Positions 50,446-58,405 of a stretch of DNA of 64,000 bases are shown here, in pieces. The translations under genes were made by a program, and so were the position numbers. A model generated the notes under the pieces. The model saw nothing but the letters and a program-made list of their open reading frames with translations. It did no database searches and had not been told where the DNA came from. Within the stretch, counting starts at the first letter, position 1, and every line of letters begins with the position of its first letter. The DNA is from Mycobacterium sp. 852002-10029_SCH5224772 (GTDB lineage: Bacteria; Actinomycetota; Actinomycetes; Mycobacteriales; Mycobacteriaceae), in contig NZ_LZHT01000011.1 of NCBI RefSeq assembly GCF_001667315.1, positions 49,001-113,000 of the forward strand, given 5' to 3'.

Positions 50446-51698
50446 GCATTGCCAAGCCCACGCTGGTGAAATCCCTGGTCCCGGAGAACCTGGACACCGC
50501 GGCCGACCGCGACGCGGCGGCGGTGCTGGATCCCGACACCTTTGTCAGCGGCGCCCCCTACGACGCGATGACGAGGCTGCGGGCCAACTCACCGGTGCAC
50601 CCCGTACAGCTGCCCGGGCTACCCAGGGCGTGGCTGTTGACCAAGCACGCCGACGTGCGCCTGGTCAGCCGCGACACCGATACCTTCAGCAGCAGCAAGG
50701 GCAACACCCTGGTGGAGGCCGAGGCCGGGCCCGACTCGGCGATGCTGCCCGGCATCGATCCGCCGCGCCACGTTCACTTCCGCAAGCTGATCAACCAGGG
50801 CTTCACCGTCCGCAACGTGCAGCGGCTGGAACCGCGGATGCGGCAAGTGGCGCGCGACATCGTGGCCGGCATCACCGACAAGGGCGAATTCGACGCGGTG
50901 ACAGACATTTCCGCCGAGATGTCGCTGCAGGTGATCGCCGACGTCCTCGGGGTGCCCGCCGAGGACCGGATGGACGTGTTCCGCTGGAGCAACGCCATCG
51001 GAAGCCTGGGCATCGAAGATCCCGACTACGCCCCCACGCCGGAGGCGCTGGGCCAGGCCGCGGCCGAAATGTTTTCCTACTGCGGGGAATTGGTGGAACA
51101 TCGGCGCAAGCACGGCCTCACCGACGATATCTTGTCGGCGCTGCTCGCGGCCGAGGTGGACGGCGAAAAGCTCAACCGCGACCAGCTCAACGAGTTTTTT
51201 CTGTTGCTGGCGATCGCCGGTAACGAAACGACCCGTAACACGTTGAGCCACGGCATTTTGGCGCTCTCCGAGCACCCCGAGCAACAGGCCCTGCTCGCCC
51301 GGGACCCCGCGGCGATCAGGCCCGCGGTGGAGGAGCTGTTGCGCTGGGCGACCCCGGTGATGCACTTCCGGCGCACCGTGACCCGTGACGTCGAGATCCG
51401 CGGGCAACGAATCCCGTCCGGCGACTGGGTGCTGATGCACTACCTGTCCGCCAACCGCGACGAGGACGTCTTCGACGGGCCGGACCAGTTCGACATCACC
51501 CGCCCCGACGCCGGCCACGCCGCCTTCGGGGGCGGGGGAGTGCACTTCTGCCTCGGTGCGCAATTGGCCCGGCTCGAACTGCGCGTCATGCTCGAAGAGC
51601 TCTACCCGAACGTGCCCGGCCTGGCCGTCACCGGACCGCCCGACCGGCTGCGCTCCTCGTTCTTCCACGGCATCAAAAGGCTGCCGTGCACAACGTGA
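50442..51698 (+). CDS. Cytochrome P450
   Basis: The 418-residue P450 carries the I-helix motif LLLAIAGNETTRNTLSHGIL, the ExxR in AVEELLRWATPVMHFRRTVT and the haem loop AAFGGGGVHFCLGAQLARLE. MLPGIDPPRHVHFRKLINQG with the conserved C-helix is typical of the CYP groups that act on steroids and terpenes in actinobacteria. Start is TTG at 50442, overlapping the tetR stop. It differs clearly from the P450 at 44516 (GQGLHFC against GGGVHFC in the haem loop). It is convergent with sseB, leaving one base between stops. Confidence 0.95.
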   Translation: MSIAKPTLVKSLVPENLDTAADRDAAAVLDPDTFVSGAPYDAMTRLRANSPVHPVQLPGLPRAWLLTKHADVRLVSRDTDTFSSSKGNTLVEAEAGPDSAMLPGIDPPRHVHFRKLINQGFTVRNVQRLEPRMRQVARDIVAGITDKGEFDAVTDISAEMSLQVIADVLGVPAEDRMDVFRWSNAIGSLGIEDPDYAPTPEALGQAAAEMFSYCGELVEHRRKHGLTDDILSALLAAEVDGEKLNRDQLNEFFLLLAIAGNETTRNTLSHGILALSEHPEQQALLARDPAAIRPAVEELLRWATPVMHFRRTVTRDVEIRGQRIPSGDWVLMHYLSANRDEDVFDGPDQFDITRPDAGHAAFGGGGVHFCLGAQLARLELRVMLEELYPNVPGLAVTGPPDRLRSSFFHGIKRLPCTT

Positions 51699-51699
51699 T

Positions 51700-52566
51700 T
51701 CAGTGAGTCGGTCGCGGCTCGCCGCGCTCCACGGGACGGGACGGATCCGAACTCCACTCCGACCATGACCCCGGATACAGCGCTGCGTCGCGGCCCATCG
51801 CGGCGAGCGCGGCGATCACCACCGTGGCGGTCACACCGGAACCGCAGTAGCCGGCCACCGCGTCGTGCCGTTCGATCCCGCGATCGGACAACAGTTGCGC
51901 GATCGCGTCGTCGGCCTGAAAGGTGCCATCGCCCCCCAGGACGGCGACGCTGGGAAGATTCTTTGCGCCGGGGATGTGGCCGCCAACCGGATCGAGCGGC
52001 TCCACGTCGCCGCGGTAGCGCTCCGGCGCTCGCGCATCGAGCAGCGACACGGTGCCGTCGGCCACCCGTTCGGCCGTCAGCGTCGGGCGGCGTCCGGCAT
52101 ACAAATCACCGTGCGGCACAACCACATTCCCCGTCGCCGGTTCGACGGGCCCGGACTCGAGACCGTAGCCGGCCGATCGCCACGCGCCCAAACCACCGTC
52201 GAGAATGCGGACGTTGTCCAGTCCCGCCGCGGTCAGCACCCACCATGCGCGTGCCGAGCCCGCGCGATTCCAGTCGTCGTAGGCCACCACCGGTGCGTCC
52301 TGCCGGACTCCCCATTTCCGCGCGGCGGCCTCGATGCCGCGTCCCGACGGCAGGGGATGACGACCCCGTCCGGACATCGAGTGGTCGCTGAGGTCCTCGT
52401 CGAGCGAGACATACACCGCGCCCGGGATGTGTCCCTTCAGGTAGGCCGCGCGCCCGTCGGGCTCGTCGATCCTCCACCGCACGTCCAGGATGCTCACCGG
52501 ATCGCCCGCCCCAATGATGCCGGCCAACTCGGCGGCGGTGATCAATACCCGATCGCGTGCTTGCAC
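51700..52566 (-). CDS. sseB: Thiosulfate/3-mercaptopyruvate sulfurtransferase (rhodanese), SseB
   Basis: The 288-residue protein has two rhodanese domains. The first (LITAAELAGIIGAGDPVSIL, HIPGAVYVSLDEDLSDHSM) lacks the active Cys. The second has the persulfide loop VAGYCGSGVTATVVIAALAA with Cys followed by the GSGVT loop of mercaptopyruvate sulfurtransferases, and ends LYPGSWSEWSSDPSRPV. Text and length match M. tuberculosis Rv2291 as remembered. The GTG at 52566 has GGAGGAG before it; the frame continues upstream without a better start. It acts in the cytosol in sulfur transfer or cyanide detoxification. Confidence 0.93.
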   Translation of the reverse strand: MQARDRVLITAAELAGIIGAGDPVSILDVRWRIDEPDGRAAYLKGHIPGAVYVSLDEDLSDHSMSGRGRHPLPSGRGIEAAARKWGVRQDAPVVAYDDWNRAGSARAWWVLTAAGLDNVRILDGGLGAWRSAGYGLESGPVEPATGNVVVPHGDLYAGRRPTLTAERVADGTVSLLDARAPERYRGDVEPLDPVGGHIPGAKNLPSVAVLGGDGTFQADDAIAQLLSDRGIERHDAVAGYCGSGVTATVVIAALAAMGRDAALYPGSWSEWSSDPSRPVERGEPRPTH

Positions 52567-52652
52567 CGGCTCCTCCTCAGCGTCTCCATCGAGACTAGCC
52601 AGGATCGCCAGCATGCCGGTCGCGGCCCGATGCGCTGCCGTGTCGGGCGCCG

Positions 52653-54179
52653 CTATCCGTTCGTCGGCGGCCCGAACCAGCGCTGCAATGCGGCGCGCAG
52701 GGTCGCTTCTTGAGTCGACCCGAATTCGTCGGCGGCCCATGCCACATAGCCGTCCGGCCGGATCAGCAGCGCCGCGGCGGGGCGCCCGGCGGCGCTCGCG
52801 GTGACGACGTCGACACGATCGTCCCAGCCGCGCGCCGCGTCGGCGACGCCGCCGCCGAGATCGAGCAGGACCGGGCGGGCGTCGTGGAGCAGTTGGGCCA
52901 CCCGCCGGCCGTCGTCGAGGGTCAGGTCGGGCACGAGGTGGCCTGACAGCCGGTGGTCGTCGCCCACGTCGTAGCGCACGTCGGATCCGGCGAGCAGCGC
53001 CGCCATGTGCTGTTGCGCGTCCGGGAAGGTGAAGAGCTCGCCCAACAGTGTTCGTAGCGCGGCGACTTCGGGCCCCGGTGCCATGAGCGCGATCTGGGAT
53101 AGCGAGTGCATCATGACGCGCTGACCGACCGGGTGGCGCTCGGACTGGTAGGTGTCGAGCAGTCCGGCCGGCGCCGTGCCGTTGATCTCGGCGGCCAGCT
53201 TCCAGCCCAGGTTGATGGTGTCCTGCAGGCCCAGGTTCAGGCCCGGGCCGCCCATCGCGCTGTGCACGTGTGCGGCGTCGCCGAGCAGCAGGACCCGGCC
53301 CTTGCGGTAGCGCTCGGCGTGTCGGGTGTTCTGTCCGTTGATCCGCCGAAGGGCATGGGGCCCGGCGTCTTTCGGCTCCTCGAACGGGATGTCGGCGCCC
53401 AGCACGCGGCGGGCGCTCTCGCGCAGCTCTTCCAGGGTCATCGGCACCTCGGCGACCGGTGGGCCGAATTCGATGGTCCCCAGCAGCGCCCGACCCGGCT
53501 CGAATTCGGCGTAGATGATCCCGCCTCGGTCAAAGCGGCTGTGCCCGAAGCGAAGCGGGCCGAATCCCGGAATCTCGATGCCGGCGATGTCCGGGCGCCG
53601 GTACTCGTCGGGGATGTGCACGTGCGCAAGGCGGCTGACCATCGGTGAGGTGGTGCCGGGGAAGTCGATGCCCAGGGACTTGCGAACCAGGCTGCGTCCG
53701 CCGTCGGCGCCGACGGCGTAGCCGGCGGTGATGGTGTAGTCGCGTTCGGGTGACGAGACCCTCAGCGCAACGGATTCCGGCGCCGCCGCGATGCCGACGA
53801 GTTCGTGGCTCCAGCGCAGGTCCACCCCGAGGTCGCGGGCCCGCTTCTCCAGCAGCCGCACCAGTCGTGGCTGCGGCATGAGCATCGCGTACATCGGGTT
53901 GTCGGGTACGTCGGAGAAGATCAGCGGCATGGCCGCGAACATCCAGCCCGGGCTGGGCTGGGGTGGCCCGTCGTCGCCGGTGAAGGCCTGATACAGGCCG
54001 CGCATGTCCAGCATCCGAACGACCTGCCCGACAAGGCCGTTGGCCTTCGGCTCGGAGCTGGGGCCGGGCAGAGGGTCGAGCACGACGGGCCTGAGGCCGG
54101 CCAGTGCCAGCTCGCATGCCAGCAGCAGCCCGTTGGGGCCCGCGCCGGCGATGACGACGTCGGCTTGTTCGTCAGCCAC
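52653..54179 (-). CDS. FAD-dependent aromatic monooxygenase (PheA/TfdB type)
   Basis: The 508-residue flavoprotein has the FAD ADP-binding motif DVVIAGAGPNGLLLACELAL at the start. The middle motif is GYAVGADGGRSLVRKSLGID (DG motif). The FAD ribityl-binding motif is VLLLGDAAHVHSAMGGPGLN with LNLGLQDTINLGWKLA. The last 110 residues (LSGHLVPDLTLDDGRRVAQL, LLIRPDGYVAWAADE) are the thioredoxin-like C-terminal domain of phenol-hydroxylase-like enzymes. It probably hydroxylates an aromatic or polyketide substrate using NAD(P)H. Start is GTG at 54179, overlapping the end of the tetR gene by eight bases. Confidence 0.92.
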   Translation of the reverse strand: MADEQADVVIAGAGPNGLLLACELALAGLRPVVLDPLPGPSSEPKANGLVGQVVRMLDMRGLYQAFTGDDGPPQPSPGWMFAAMPLIFSDVPDNPMYAMLMPQPRLVRLLEKRARDLGVDLRWSHELVGIAAAPESVALRVSSPERDYTITAGYAVGADGGRSLVRKSLGIDFPGTTSPMVSRLAHVHIPDEYRRPDIAGIEIPGFGPLRFGHSRFDRGGIIYAEFEPGRALLGTIEFGPPVAEVPMTLEELRESARRVLGADIPFEEPKDAGPHALRRINGQNTRHAERYRKGRVLLLGDAAHVHSAMGGPGLNLGLQDTINLGWKLAAEINGTAPAGLLDTYQSERHPVGQRVMMHSLSQIALMAPGPEVAALRTLLGELFTFPDAQQHMAALLAGSDVRYDVGDDHRLSGHLVPDLTLDDGRRVAQLLHDARPVLLDLGGGVADAARGWDDRVDVVTASAAGRPAAALLIRPDGYVAWAADEFGSTQEATLRAALQRWFGPPTNG

Positions 54180-54804
54180 GAGCTGCCTTCTTTCTGGTGG
54201 GTTCGGGTAGGCCCGCCTCGACGCCGGCGAAGCCCGAGCGGATCAACGCGGTGATGGCCACCGGCGGATCGGCCCGCGCGTAGGCGTCCGCCGCCGCATC
54301 GCCCACGGCCCGCACGACGGCCATCACCAGTCGCGGGTAGAGATCGCGCTCGGCGTCGGTGCCGGTGCGGTCGGCGATCACGTGGAGGAATTCGTCGAAA
54401 TGGTCCTGCGGCACCGAGTTTCGCACTTGCGGTTGCATGAGCAACTTGCGCACCTCGACGAGTTCCTGGCGGCTGGGCGCTTGGTTCTCGTCGCCGTACA
54501 CGTCGCCGAAGTCGGCCTCCAGCGGCTCCAGCACGGCATGGGTGATCGCCATCCACAGCGGCTCGTCGGCGGGACGCTCCCGCAGTAGCGCGACGCTGCG
54601 GCGCACGCGTTCGGCCTGGCGGTAAGCCAGCGCCTCATATTTGCCGCTGAAGTAGTTGTTGAACGTGCGCAGTGAAACGCCGGCCAGGTTTGCGACGTCT
54701 TCGCGCGTCACGTTTTCCAGCCCGCGCTCGAACGCCAGACGCAGCGCGGCATCACTGAGCGCGCGCCGGGTGTCGGCTTTTTTGCGCTCCCGCAGTCCGG
54801 TCAT
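54172..54804 (-). CDS. TetR-family regulator of the monooxygenase
   Basis: The 210-residue protein begins MTGLRERKKADTRRALSDAA and has the TetR helix-turn-helix NVTREDVANLAGVSLRTFNN followed by YFSGKYEALAYRQAERVRR. The Asn-Asn-Tyr-Phe recognition end is common in mycobacterial TetR proteins of aromatic/drug-responsive type. The ligand domain has Glu-rich helices (PLEADFGDVYGDENQ). The ATG at 54804 is preferred to an upstream ATG that would overlap the operator. It precedes and overlaps the monooxygenase gene, so the two form an autoregulated operon. Confidence 0.9.
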   Translation of the reverse strand: MTGLRERKKADTRRALSDAALRLAFERGLENVTREDVANLAGVSLRTFNNYFSGKYEALAYRQAERVRRSVALLRERPADEPLWMAITHAVLEPLEADFGDVYGDENQAPSRQELVEVRKLLMQPQVRNSVPQDHFDEFLHVIADRTGTDAERDLYPRLVMAVVRAVGDAAADAYARADPPVAITALIRSGFAGVEAGLPEPTRKKAARG

Positions 54805-54826
54805 GGGTGCCACCCTACGCAAAACG

Positions 54827-54856
54827 TGCCCGGTAGGCAATATTGCCCGACAGGCA
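54827..54856. promoter_or_regulatory. Palindromic operator upstream of tetR-monooxygenase operon
   Basis: The core GGCAATATTGCC (54836-54847) is a perfect 12-bp palindrome inside a 30-bp near-palindrome with TGCC outermost on the left and GGCA on the right (11 of 15 symmetric). It is 22 bp before the tetR ATG. Confidence 0.7.
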
Positions 54857-54960
54857 AGATTTGGGTTGGCCGACGCGCCGCGCCACTGAACCCGTCACGG
54901 GCGTTGAGTGTGCAGTGAGGGCTTTCAGAGTGAAGCCACGGCGGCGACACGCCGAGCCGG

Positions 54961-55002
54961 AGCGCCCAGGGTTCACTCGCAACGCCCAGGATTCACACTC
55001 GC
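54961..55002 (+). repeat. Direct repeat in intergenic region
   Basis: AGCGCCCAGGGTTCACTCGC and the following copy beginning AACGCCCAGGATTCACACTC lie back to back. Upstream, at 54903-54935, sequences such as GCGTTGAGTGTG are complementary to parts of the repeat, giving a folded intergenic element. The rest of the 215-bp gap 54805-55019 holds only the operator. Confidence 0.6.
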
Positions 55003-55019
55003 CGCGACGGCCAGAGCCC

Positions 55020-56198
55020 CTAGCGCGCGCCCCAGTCCCACCGCGGCGTCGTCAACAGAGTCTGGCCGCTGATACGCGTTTCGCCCCAGTCCTTGTAGAG
55101 CTCGATCTCCAGGGCTCCGTCAGGCGCTTCGCGCAGCGGAACAGCGTCTAGGAATTCCAGCAGCGCGCGTGAATGCGTCACGACCACGACCTGGGTCTGG
55201 GCGGCGGTGGCACGGATCAGCGAGGCCAGCGGGGCCACCAGGTCCGGATGCAGCGAGGTCTCCGGCTCGTTGAGCACCATCAGTGAGGGCGGCTGCGGGC
55301 TCAGCAGCGCGGCGGCCCACAGCAGGAAACGCAGTGTGCCATCGGATAATTCGGCCGAGCGCAATGCGCGCAGCATGCCGCGCTGGCGCAGCTGAAGGTC
55401 GAACAACCCGTCGTGGATGGCCACCGAGATGGTGGCGCCGTCGAAGGCCTCGGCGACGGCGCGGCCGAGATCGTCGAGCCCCGCTTCCAGGATCGTCTGG
55501 ATGGCGGCGGCGAGGTCACTGCCGTCGTCGGAGAGCACCGGCGTGCGGGTGCCGACCTGCGGATGCCGCGCGGGCGCCCCCGCATCGACCCGGAAGCCGT
55601 CATAAAACCGCCACCCGCGCAGGCGTTCTCGCACGGCCGCGAGCTCGGGAAGCGCGTGCGGGTGAGCGTATTCGGCCAGCACGCTGTGATACGACGGCAG
55701 CGACCGGGACAGTTCGTCGAACCCGCCGCCGGAGTCGGCGCTGGCCTCGGCGAATACCCGAGACCGGCGCACCAGCGTTGTGCTGGGCCGCAGCACCGGG
55801 CCGGCGAACAACACTTCCCGCTTGATCTCCGGATCGCGGGCGAACACCGACTTCCCGGCGGACTGCGGGATACCCAGATCCACCAGGTAGCCGAAATCGT
55901 CTGCGGCGAAGCCCATTTCGAGTGATACCGGCCGGGTGCGCACGGTGCCCTCGGCCTTGCCGGTGCGTCGAGCCCCGGCCACCTGCTCGGGGCCGGCCCA
56001 CAACACCGACTGCAGACCGCCCTCGCGGGCGAGCGACCCGATCACCTCGCCGCGCCCGCAGTCGGCCAGCAGCCGCAGCGCGCGGTACAGCGACGACTTG
56101 CCGGATCCGTTGGCGCCGGTGATCACCGACAGCCGGCCCAGCGGCAGGATCACCTCGCGCAGCGAGCGATATCCGCGGATCGCGACGGTCTGCAGCAT
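55020..56198 (-). CDS. Standalone RecF/SMC-like AAA ATPase
   Basis: The 392-residue protein is an ABC-type ATPase head without a coiled coil. It shows the Walker A motif SVITGANGSGKSSLYRALRL near residue 30, a signature-like AELSDGTLRFLLWAAALLS near 290, Walker B in PPSLMVLNEPETSLHPDLVA near 315, and the His switch in VVVVTHSRALLEFL near 345. This is the AAA_21/RecF-like form also found in OLD-family and other standalone ATPases. No TOPRIM nuclease domain follows and no nuclease gene is next to it. Function is unknown; DNA repair or defence are possibilities only. Start is ATG at 56198. Confidence 0.85.
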   Translation of the reverse strand: MLQTVAIRGYRSLREVILPLGRLSVITGANGSGKSSLYRALRLLADCGRGEVIGSLAREGGLQSVLWAGPEQVAGARRTGKAEGTVRTRPVSLEMGFAADDFGYLVDLGIPQSAGKSVFARDPEIKREVLFAGPVLRPSTTLVRRSRVFAEASADSGGGFDELSRSLPSYHSVLAEYAHPHALPELAAVRERLRGWRFYDGFRVDAGAPARHPQVGTRTPVLSDDGSDLAAAIQTILEAGLDDLGRAVAEAFDGATISVAIHDGLFDLQLRQRGMLRALRSAELSDGTLRFLLWAAALLSPQPPSLMVLNEPETSLHPDLVAPLASLIRATAAQTQVVVVTHSRALLEFLDAVPLREAPDGALEIELYKDWGETRISGQTLLTTPRWDWGAR

Positions 56199-56231
56199 GG
56201 GCCGACTGTACGGTCGGCCACCGACGGACCC

Positions 56232-57842
56232 CTATTCGTCCCCGTCCTCACGCTCGTCGGCTGCGGCGGCGAGGAGTTGCACTTCCTCGAGATCCATCTC
56301 GTTCTGCAACTCGCGCAACACGATGTCGTCGATCAGGTTCTGGTTGCGCAGAGACGTGATTTCCCGGCGCTTGCACTCGAGCACACCCAGGCGCACCTGC
56401 CGGACCTTCTCCCGGCCCTTGAGGATGCGGTGGTCGGCCGAACCGTCCTCGGTGGCCAGGACCAGCGCGGCCTTTTCCTCGTATTCGGATTGCAGCCGCC
56501 GGCGCAGGTCGTCGCTGATGCCGACCTCGTCGGCGACCCCGGGCAGGGCGGCGAGCGCGGCCTGAGCCCCGCGGCAACGAGCCAGTTGCAGTTCCTCGGC
56601 GTGGGTGGCGTCTTCGGGCATGTGGGCCCAGCGAACCACGGCGGGCAGCGTGCTGCCCTGGACCAGGACGGTCACCAGGATGACGACGGTCACGATGAAG
56701 ATCAGCAGGTTGCGGTCCGGGAACGGCGCGCCGCTGAGCGTCGTCATGGGCACGGCGACCGCCGCGGCGAGCGATACGGCCCCGCGGAATCCCGCCCAGG
56801 CGGTGACGAAGCGCTGCCGCCAGGTGACCCGGCGTTCGCGTTGGACTTGCCGGCGGTCGATGAGCCGGATCAGCAGTGTGGTGATTTCGCCCCAGAAGAT
56901 GCGCGACGCGATCACCACGCCGGTGATCACCAGGGCGACGAACAGGGCGTGGCGGATTCCCCCGTCGACGCCCGCGATGCCCCGCAGCGCACCCGGCATC
57001 TGGACGCCGACGAACACCCACAGCGAGCCGTTGAGCAGGAACGTCGCGGTGTCCCAGAAGGCATAGGCCTGCAGCCGGGACCGGGCCCGGATCACCAGGG
57101 GCCCGGCGTAGGCCAGCACCAGGGCCGACACCATCACCGCGACCACTCCGCTGCACTCCATCGATTGCGCGAGCAAGAACGCCGCGAACGGCGTCACCAG
57201 GCTCAACGCTCCCTCCTCCTGGGGCGCGTCGATTCGCTTGCGCAGCAGCGTCACCGCCCCGCCGACCAGCAGCCCGGCGGCGATCCCGCCGAGGTAGGAG
57301 CCGACGAACCGGGCGGTCACCTCGGGTGGGCTGATCGCCGCCCCACCGATCGCGACGTGGACGCTGACGGCGAACAGGACCAGGGCGGTGCCGTCGTTGA
57401 TGAGACTCTCGGCCTTCAGCACGGTCAGCGACCGTCGTGGCAGTTTCTTCGCGAGACCGGCCACCGCGGCCGCGTCGGTGGGCGACAGCACCGCGCCCAG
57501 GACGCCCGCCGCGTGCGGATTCATGCCCAGCGCCCGCGCGGTCCACGACACCGCCACCGCGGTGGCGATCACCAGGACGATGCTGAGGAACACGATGATG
57601 CGCGCGTTGGCCCGGATTTCGCGGAAGCTGGTGTTCAGGCCCTCCCAGTACAGGATCGCCGGAAGAAACAGCAGCAGCACGATCTCGCCGTTGACCCGCA
57701 CGTGACCGAAATGGGGGACCAGACCCAGCAACACGCCCATCAAGATGAGCAGCACCGGGGGGCCCACGCGATAGCGCCGGCCGATGAACGTCCCCACGAT
57801 GACGGTGGAGACCAGGGCGACGATCAGTTCGAGGCCAAACAC
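56232..57842 (-). CDS. Na+/H+ antiporter (CPA1 family, Rv2287/YjcE-like)
   Basis: The 536-residue membrane protein has about twelve hydrophobic segments and the CPA1 motifs LFLPAILYWEGLNTSFREI, GAVLSPTDAAAVAGLAKKLP (ion-site Asp) and LKAESLINDGTALVLFAVSV. WAGFRGAVSLAAAVAVPMTT is the conserved later motif. Residues after about 420 form a soluble, charged C-terminal domain (LQSEYEEKAALVLATEDGS, LRELQNEMDLEEVQLLAA) that may regulate transport. It exports Na+ in exchange for protons across the cytoplasmic membrane. Start is GTG at 57842. Confidence 0.93.
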   Translation of the reverse strand: MFGLELIVALVSTVIVGTFIGRRYRVGPPVLLILMGVLLGLVPHFGHVRVNGEIVLLLFLPAILYWEGLNTSFREIRANARIIVFLSIVLVIATAVAVSWTARALGMNPHAAGVLGAVLSPTDAAAVAGLAKKLPRRSLTVLKAESLINDGTALVLFAVSVHVAIGGAAISPPEVTARFVGSYLGGIAAGLLVGGAVTLLRKRIDAPQEEGALSLVTPFAAFLLAQSMECSGVVAVMVSALVLAYAGPLVIRARSRLQAYAFWDTATFLLNGSLWVFVGVQMPGALRGIAGVDGGIRHALFVALVITGVVIASRIFWGEITTLLIRLIDRRQVQRERRVTWRQRFVTAWAGFRGAVSLAAAVAVPMTTLSGAPFPDRNLLIFIVTVVILVTVLVQGSTLPAVVRWAHMPEDATHAEELQLARCRGAQAALAALPGVADEVGISDDLRRRLQSEYEEKAALVLATEDGSADHRILKGREKVRQVRLGVLECKRREITSLRNQNLIDDIVLRELQNEMDLEEVQLLAAAADEREDGDE

Positions 57843-57951
57843 CAGCCCATCCTGCCGGACCCCGGCGGCTTGCGCGGCTTGGACCCTCAGCGCCTATCTT
57901 CGGTCTGGATCAGACCTATTAGGCTCCGGAGCGGAATCGAAGGGGGATCTG

Positions 57952-58386
57952 GTGAAGCTGAGGCTGCTGGCAACAGTCGCCGTGCTCATGTTGTCGTCGG
58001 TGGTGGGCTGCCACTTTGCGTCCAGGAATCCGCCGTCGACCAAAACCCTCCGGGTCCCCATGACCGAAGTGCTGACGCAGAGCGAGATCACCCAGAACAT
58101 CACCTTGGACGTCGGCAACACGTTGGTCGTGGAGTTGGGTTCGAACTACACGACGCCCTATCGGTGGACGCCTGACACCAAGATCGGCGATTCGGCGATC
58201 ATCAGGCAGCTCAGTCACGAGTTCGTGCCGCCGGCCTCCGACGCGCTGGGGGCGCCGGGCACCGAGACGTGGACGTTCGTGGCCATGCGACCGGGGACCA
58301 CCACCGTCGGCGCCACCTACACGAGCATTGTGGAAAAAGATGCCAAACCGGGGTGCGTCTACACCCTCACCGTGACCGTGCGATAA
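57952..58386 (+). CDS. Chagasin-type (I42) protease-inhibitor lipoprotein
   Basis: The 144-residue protein has a lipoprotein signal peptide (LRLLATVAVLMLSSVVGC, lipobox VVGC). The mature domain carries three loops resembling chagasin/inhibitor family I42: SNYTTPYRWTPD (for the NPTTG loop), GAPGTETWTFVAMRPG, and the end YTLTVTVR. Such proteins block papain-like cysteine proteases by inserting these loops into the active site. In a mycobacterium it would face the periplasm or the host. The loops are not perfect (NYTTPY instead of NPTTGY). The GTG at 57952 has AAGGGGGA upstream; the frame further upstream overlaps the antiporter promoter. Confidence 0.75.
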   Translation: MKLRLLATVAVLMLSSVVGCHFASRNPPSTKTLRVPMTEVLTQSEITQNITLDVGNTLVVELGSNYTTPYRWTPDTKIGDSAIIRQLSHEFVPPASDALGAPGTETWTFVAMRPGTTTVGATYTSIVEKDAKPGCVYTLTVTVR

Positions 58387-58405
58387 GTCCTTGTGGCGGT
58401 TGCCG

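Noticed and set aside
56277..58175. A 632-codon plus-strand open frame opposite the antiporter
   Set aside because: The His/Asp/Arg-rich composition is that of antisense translation, and the minus strand carries the CPA1 motifs.
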